A stretch of 64,000 nt of DNA, taken from assembly GCF_964204645.1 (NCBI RefSeq), contig NC_134027.1, forward strand, positions 11,582,485 to 11,646,484, read 5' to 3'. The position numbers and the translations under genes were made by a program. Origin of the DNA: Tubulanus polymorphus (Eukaryota; Nemertea; Palaeonemertea; Tubulaniformes; Tubulanidae). Below are positions 60,701-64,000 of the stretch, in pieces. The notes under the pieces are model-generated. The model made no database searches. It was not told the origin of the DNA and was given only the letters and a program-made list of their open reading frames with translations. Position 1 is the first letter of the stretch; the number at the start of each line of letters is the position of its first letter.

Positions 60701-62113
60701 ACAAAATGTGGGGGTCAGGACGCCCCCCCCCCCAAAACCTTGAGGTCCCTTGAAAATTCCATCTCCAAAAGTGCCGGACTGAATGTTTTTTGGAAGATAT
60801 GTCAAAATGAAGCTTTAACAACTGAGAAGAATATCAAAATTTTCTAGTGGCAATTAGTTAAAGAAGTTCTAACAACTCGTAGTTAGTGTTATGTGAGCCA
60901 CGAAATCGCCGCTAAGCTTGGAAAAAGGCCTTAAATTTCAAAAGTGTACACCCCTTCTGTTGATGATGGATCCGCGTAATAAAAAGTCAGATATCTTTCT
61001 CATGGCTCGTATATTTCTTGCTATTTTGAGTCAGGTGCCTTGAGAATGAATAGAAAATTTACTAATTAAAACCTGATGATCTTTCGGGTACACTTTATAG
61101 AATAACCTTATTTTGAGAGCTACCTTAGTAACCTGTTGTCTAAAGCTCGTTAAGTGCTTATAACTGTAAGATTATGATAAAATCTCTGTATCATTGCAGG
61201 TAGTCCTCCTCAATGTAGTGCTTGGATAGGTCAGTGTGGTCTTTATATTTTAGTCATGCTAGTCGAGAAGATCCTTATGACTCTTCTTGTCCAATTCAGT
61301 TTCTGGAAAAAGGTATGATCTTAAAATGAAATGTTTAACTCGAAATACCTCTTTAAGTCAGCTCTGTGAATCTCGGAGATATTTTGGAGCTTCAGTTCTT
61401 CAAGCAATTTGTTATTTTTTATATCTTCCTAGTTTCGCAAATTTATCATGTCACCAATCAAAAATCCAAAGTTAGAACTGGTCATCGTGATGTTTATTGT
61501 GCCTCTTATTGTAAATGTAAGTACCATTGATAGTCAGAGTGGCTGGGAGGTTGAAGCATCAGTCCGTATAAATTACTATAAGCCTAAATCAATTATTGAA
61601 TGAATATTTGGTCAAATTATGGTAAGTAATGGGGAATTGCCAATATTTGTCGGGTAAAATAATGGAAAATCACTGGAATTTGATATGGATTGTCATTTAA
61701 ATGGACTAGGACGCCTGGATAGGTTGAGGGATATAAAGAAAAAGGAAAAGTTTGAAAACTGCTACTAAAAATTAAAAATGCTCTTTATTATTGTGTATAT
61801 TCTATGTAACTAAGATATCAATCAATCAATCAAAAATAATTTTCGCGTTTTCCAGGCGATTATATTCTGGGTCATCGACAACTTCCTCATGAAAAAAGTC
61901 AAGCAACGCCTTTCGAAATCGAACAAAAACGACGCATCGTCGAAAGTGAAATATTACAAGGCGGCCGACAAAGTGAAATGCTACGACAAAACGGACAAAG
62001 TCGAGGACTCCGACTCGGATGTCCTGCTCTCCGTCGACGAGGACAATCACGCGAGCGTCGATTCCCGATCGTCCGATCGGTACCAGCTACTTCAAAATTT
62101 GGCCATATCTTAA
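57789..62113 (+). CDS. STIMATE: STIMATE (TMEM110), ER regulator of store-operated Ca2+ entry
   Basis: Six exons join in phase: 57789-57951, 59249-59393, 60234-60355, 61200-61312, 61433-61516, 61856-62113. The product is 294 aa, the length I recall for the human protein. Family blocks in order: LHCGPGALTGGLGLFVQAV (TM1, about 30-52), [51 protein letters not shown] (TM), FGEYG, QCSAWIGQCGLYILVMLVEK (TM), NPKLELVIVMFIVPLIVNA, IFWVIDNFLMKK (TM). A charged Ser/Asp-rich cytosolic tail (EDSDSDVLLSVDEDN) follows. Known role: a multi-pass ER protein that helps STIM1 move to ER-plasma membrane junctions and open Orai channels. An AATAAA at 62144, 31 bp after the stop, suggests a very short 3' UTR. The ATG at 57789 is preceded by AAA and follows stops in frame. 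The gene is divergent from Sfmbt, 2.1 kb between start codons. Confidence 0.93.
58500..58764. mobile_element. piggyBac-like MITE, copy 2 (STIMATE intron 1)
   Basis: Reverse orientation relative to 48473-48767. The right end CACTGAAAGGG is followed by TTAA (58765-58768). The left end CTTTCAGTGCG has lost its first bases and TTAA. The interior CACCACAATGCGGTGTA and CACTAGGGTGGAATTTT match copy 1. Confidence 0.75.
59890..60046. mobile_element. old TIR element in STIMATE intron 2
   Basis: The left GACCAAAGTCAGTCATGACT and right ACCATGACTGTGCGACTGGG are partly inverted. Opposed TGGTCTT/AAGACCA-type words lie inside. Probably related to 40984-41129. Confidence 0.45.
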
Positions 62114-62324
62114 TTGCTCATTTGACTATTGAGCCCGATTAATAATAAACGCTCTCGGGCGTTCAATCATATCGAAGGGAAGTTATCGATTAACCGATGC
62201 ATGATACGAATATTTTAGATTGAAATGTTTAAATTATATGCATGATTATTCTTAGATATAGTATACCGGTAATCTTTTATGCGGTTGATCGACGAGTGAT
62301 TTTTGGGCCCAATTTCATAAAGTA

Positions 62325-62477
62325 GTGGAACCACTTTATAACAAACATGGACGTGATGATGAAACTAAGAATTTTGTCTCATTCAAGCAATTAGACACGT
62401 GATTCCACCAACTATCGGTGACAAAAAGGCATGGATTAATCCGGTCCCCTGTAGTTCGTTGTAACAAGGTTCTATTG
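62325..62477. mobile_element. pogo/Tigger-like MITE, family A copy 3 (decayed)
   Basis: The left GTGGAACCACTTTATAAC and right GTAGTTCGTTGTAACAAGGT then TCTATTG align with copies 1 and 2, with more substitutions. TA flanks both sides. Confidence 0.65.
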
Positions 62478-62479
62478 TA

Positions 62480-64000
62480 GATTTTTTTATCGAAAAAATC
62501 CATAGAGATAAATTTTTTTTTACCTAAGTGACAACTGTATTGAAATACCAATGTGAAATCTGATCGACGCAGATAGCGATTATTGTTGAAATATTTTCCT
62601 GGCCTGTTTGGCCGATACAGTCAAACTTATGATCACAAATTGGGACTTAGAAGTAATGACTTCTTAGATGTGACAACTTAACCAAGTTTTGCTGTATAAG
62701 GTTTATCTGACAAATTTTAATGGTCCTAAAATATCATATTTGACTCTGGTTTTCTGTTGTTGAGACATGGTAAGATGGTACCTAGTGGTTTCAAGTATTA
62801 TTTGTTGGTTTACGATCAAGCTTTTGAGTGAGCTTGAAATATTTGCAGTTCTGGTAATGTATGTCAAAAGTCAAAAGTTTTGTTTGTTTATCGGCCTAAG
62901 TATGTAGTCACATAGTGAAATTTGCTCAGGGATTTCATTTGATCTTAGGTGATGAACCTTCGACTCAAGTCGATGCTTTACACCTCATAAAATGAGCCAA
63001 AATCGTGTCTGTAATGGTCATGAATTCTACCATATATTTTTCAATATTGTCTGCTTCAGTGCTGCTGCAATTTTAAAAGAATGTGATCGTTCTCGTTACG
63101 TTCATTATGCTTATTGTGAACGCAGTTATGGAATGCTGCCTACACGGCGTACAATGAAAAATAATGGAATTCTTTGAAGCGGCTCAATTTGCTACCTAAG
63201 ATACCACACCGTATTACCCTTTCGATCTTGCCATATCCTTATGAGAATGAATGGTGTTTATATATGGTGGCATGCGTTTGGGAACTAATTCTCTCTAATT
63301 GTAATGATTCCACGAAACAAACCAAGACCCTAGTTTTTTACAACGTCTGTAAGAATCAAACATCCTTATTCTTATATTTTATCCTTGCGGTTCGCCTAAT
63401 GGTAGTAGTTTTGTCCGGAAAAAGATTGAAGATTTCTGCCTGGCTTTAGGATTAACGCTTTATCGTAAGTGATTCCTTTAACCTTACTAGTTTTTTACCG
63501 TGCCATGAAAAAAAACTGGAAATATCTGGCTGGCTTTGTTATTCTTTCTCACAGCTGTGTGTAGCATGAATGTAAGTATCACTCCTCATTTATTGTCACT
63601 GATTATACCAATAATGTTATTGTTTGGTTTAAGTGCATATGTTACGTCTTAGGTTGTCGCCCTTTGGTTACAATGTAAAAACTCAAGCCCGAGATAAAAA
63701 ACTACAGGCGCGTTTCCAAGGGGAGGTGCAGGGGGATGTGCACCCATCCTAAAGATGCCGGATTACCTGAATTTTTTCAGGAAAAGGAATAATAACAAAA
63801 TGATACCTTAAAGTATAAGTTGATTAGGCTAGGTTGTTCTCTGAATTTCTATGAATGAGTTTATATTTTCTGATGAGCTTTCTTTCCGAGTGCCCTTTTA
63901 ATTATATGATATGCCCTATTTCGTGGTTGTGCCCCTGCCTGAATCACACCCCAGATCCATCCCTGAATTTGGCTGAACCTGTACATAATTAAATTAAAAC
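62480..64000. other. no gene seen downstream of STIMATE
   Basis: Open frames at 62992-63177 and 63174-63449 have no recognisable domain. About 63705-63960 carries worn GGGG...ATCCATCCCTG-type ends of the hAT-like MITE family. Confidence 0.35.

Overview
This is a eukaryotic, intron-rich, AT-leaning genomic window from a bilaterian animal. Introns follow GT-AG, the genes are animal families (Rho GTPase, CRELD, Sfmbt, STIMATE), and the intergenic and intronic DNA is crowded with decayed LINEs and short terminal-inverted-repeat (TIR) elements. The gene content and repeat style suggest a marine invertebrate, possibly a lophotrochozoan such as a mollusc or brachiopod. The species assignment is inference only; nothing here is diagnostic.

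Layout. 1-6.3 kb: LINE remnants (one copy inserted inside another) and small TIR elements. 6.3-23.2 kb, minus strand: a RhoA-type GTPase locus made of one N-terminal coding exon (23073-23228) and two separate, complete C-terminal exons (16767-17189 and 6297-6719), with nested transposons between them. 27.3-36.6 kb, plus strand: a CRELD gene whose nine shared exons can splice to a membrane-anchored last exon (34189-34421) or to a second last exon ending in KEEL, an ER-retrieval-like tail (36493-36581). 41.6-55.65 kb, minus strand: a complete 15-exon Sfmbt gene (Q/P/S-rich N-terminus, four MBT repeats, SLED domain, SAM domain, 1260 aa). 57.8-62.1 kb, plus strand: a complete 6-exon STIMATE (TMEM110) gene, 294 aa, head-to-head with Sfmbt. 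62.2-64 kb: no gene seen.

How the genes relate. Sfmbt is a Polycomb-type chromatin protein. STIMATE is an ER membrane regulator of store-operated calcium entry. CRELD is an ER chaperone or disulfide-handling protein. Rho controls actin. They share no single pathway, but from general knowledge of the human map RHOA, CRELD1, SFMBT1 and STIMATE all lie on chromosome 3p, with SFMBT1 and STIMATE adjacent. The window therefore looks like a piece of an ancient bilaterian linkage block. The two most notable gene-level features are the paired alternative terminal exons at both the Rho and the CRELD loci, and a 131-bp perfectly identical tract shared by the two Rho terminal exons, which suggests gene conversion.

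Repeats. At least ten TIR/MITE families are visible. Several have readable target-site duplications: TA for mariner/pogo-like, TTAA for piggyBac-like, TTA for Harbinger-like. There are also long fold-back elements, three 154-bp tandem repeats inside a TIR element, a minisatellite in an Sfmbt intron, and two tRNA-like SINE heads. All exon joins were built by hand from splice signals, reading phase and family similarity; no transcript evidence was available.
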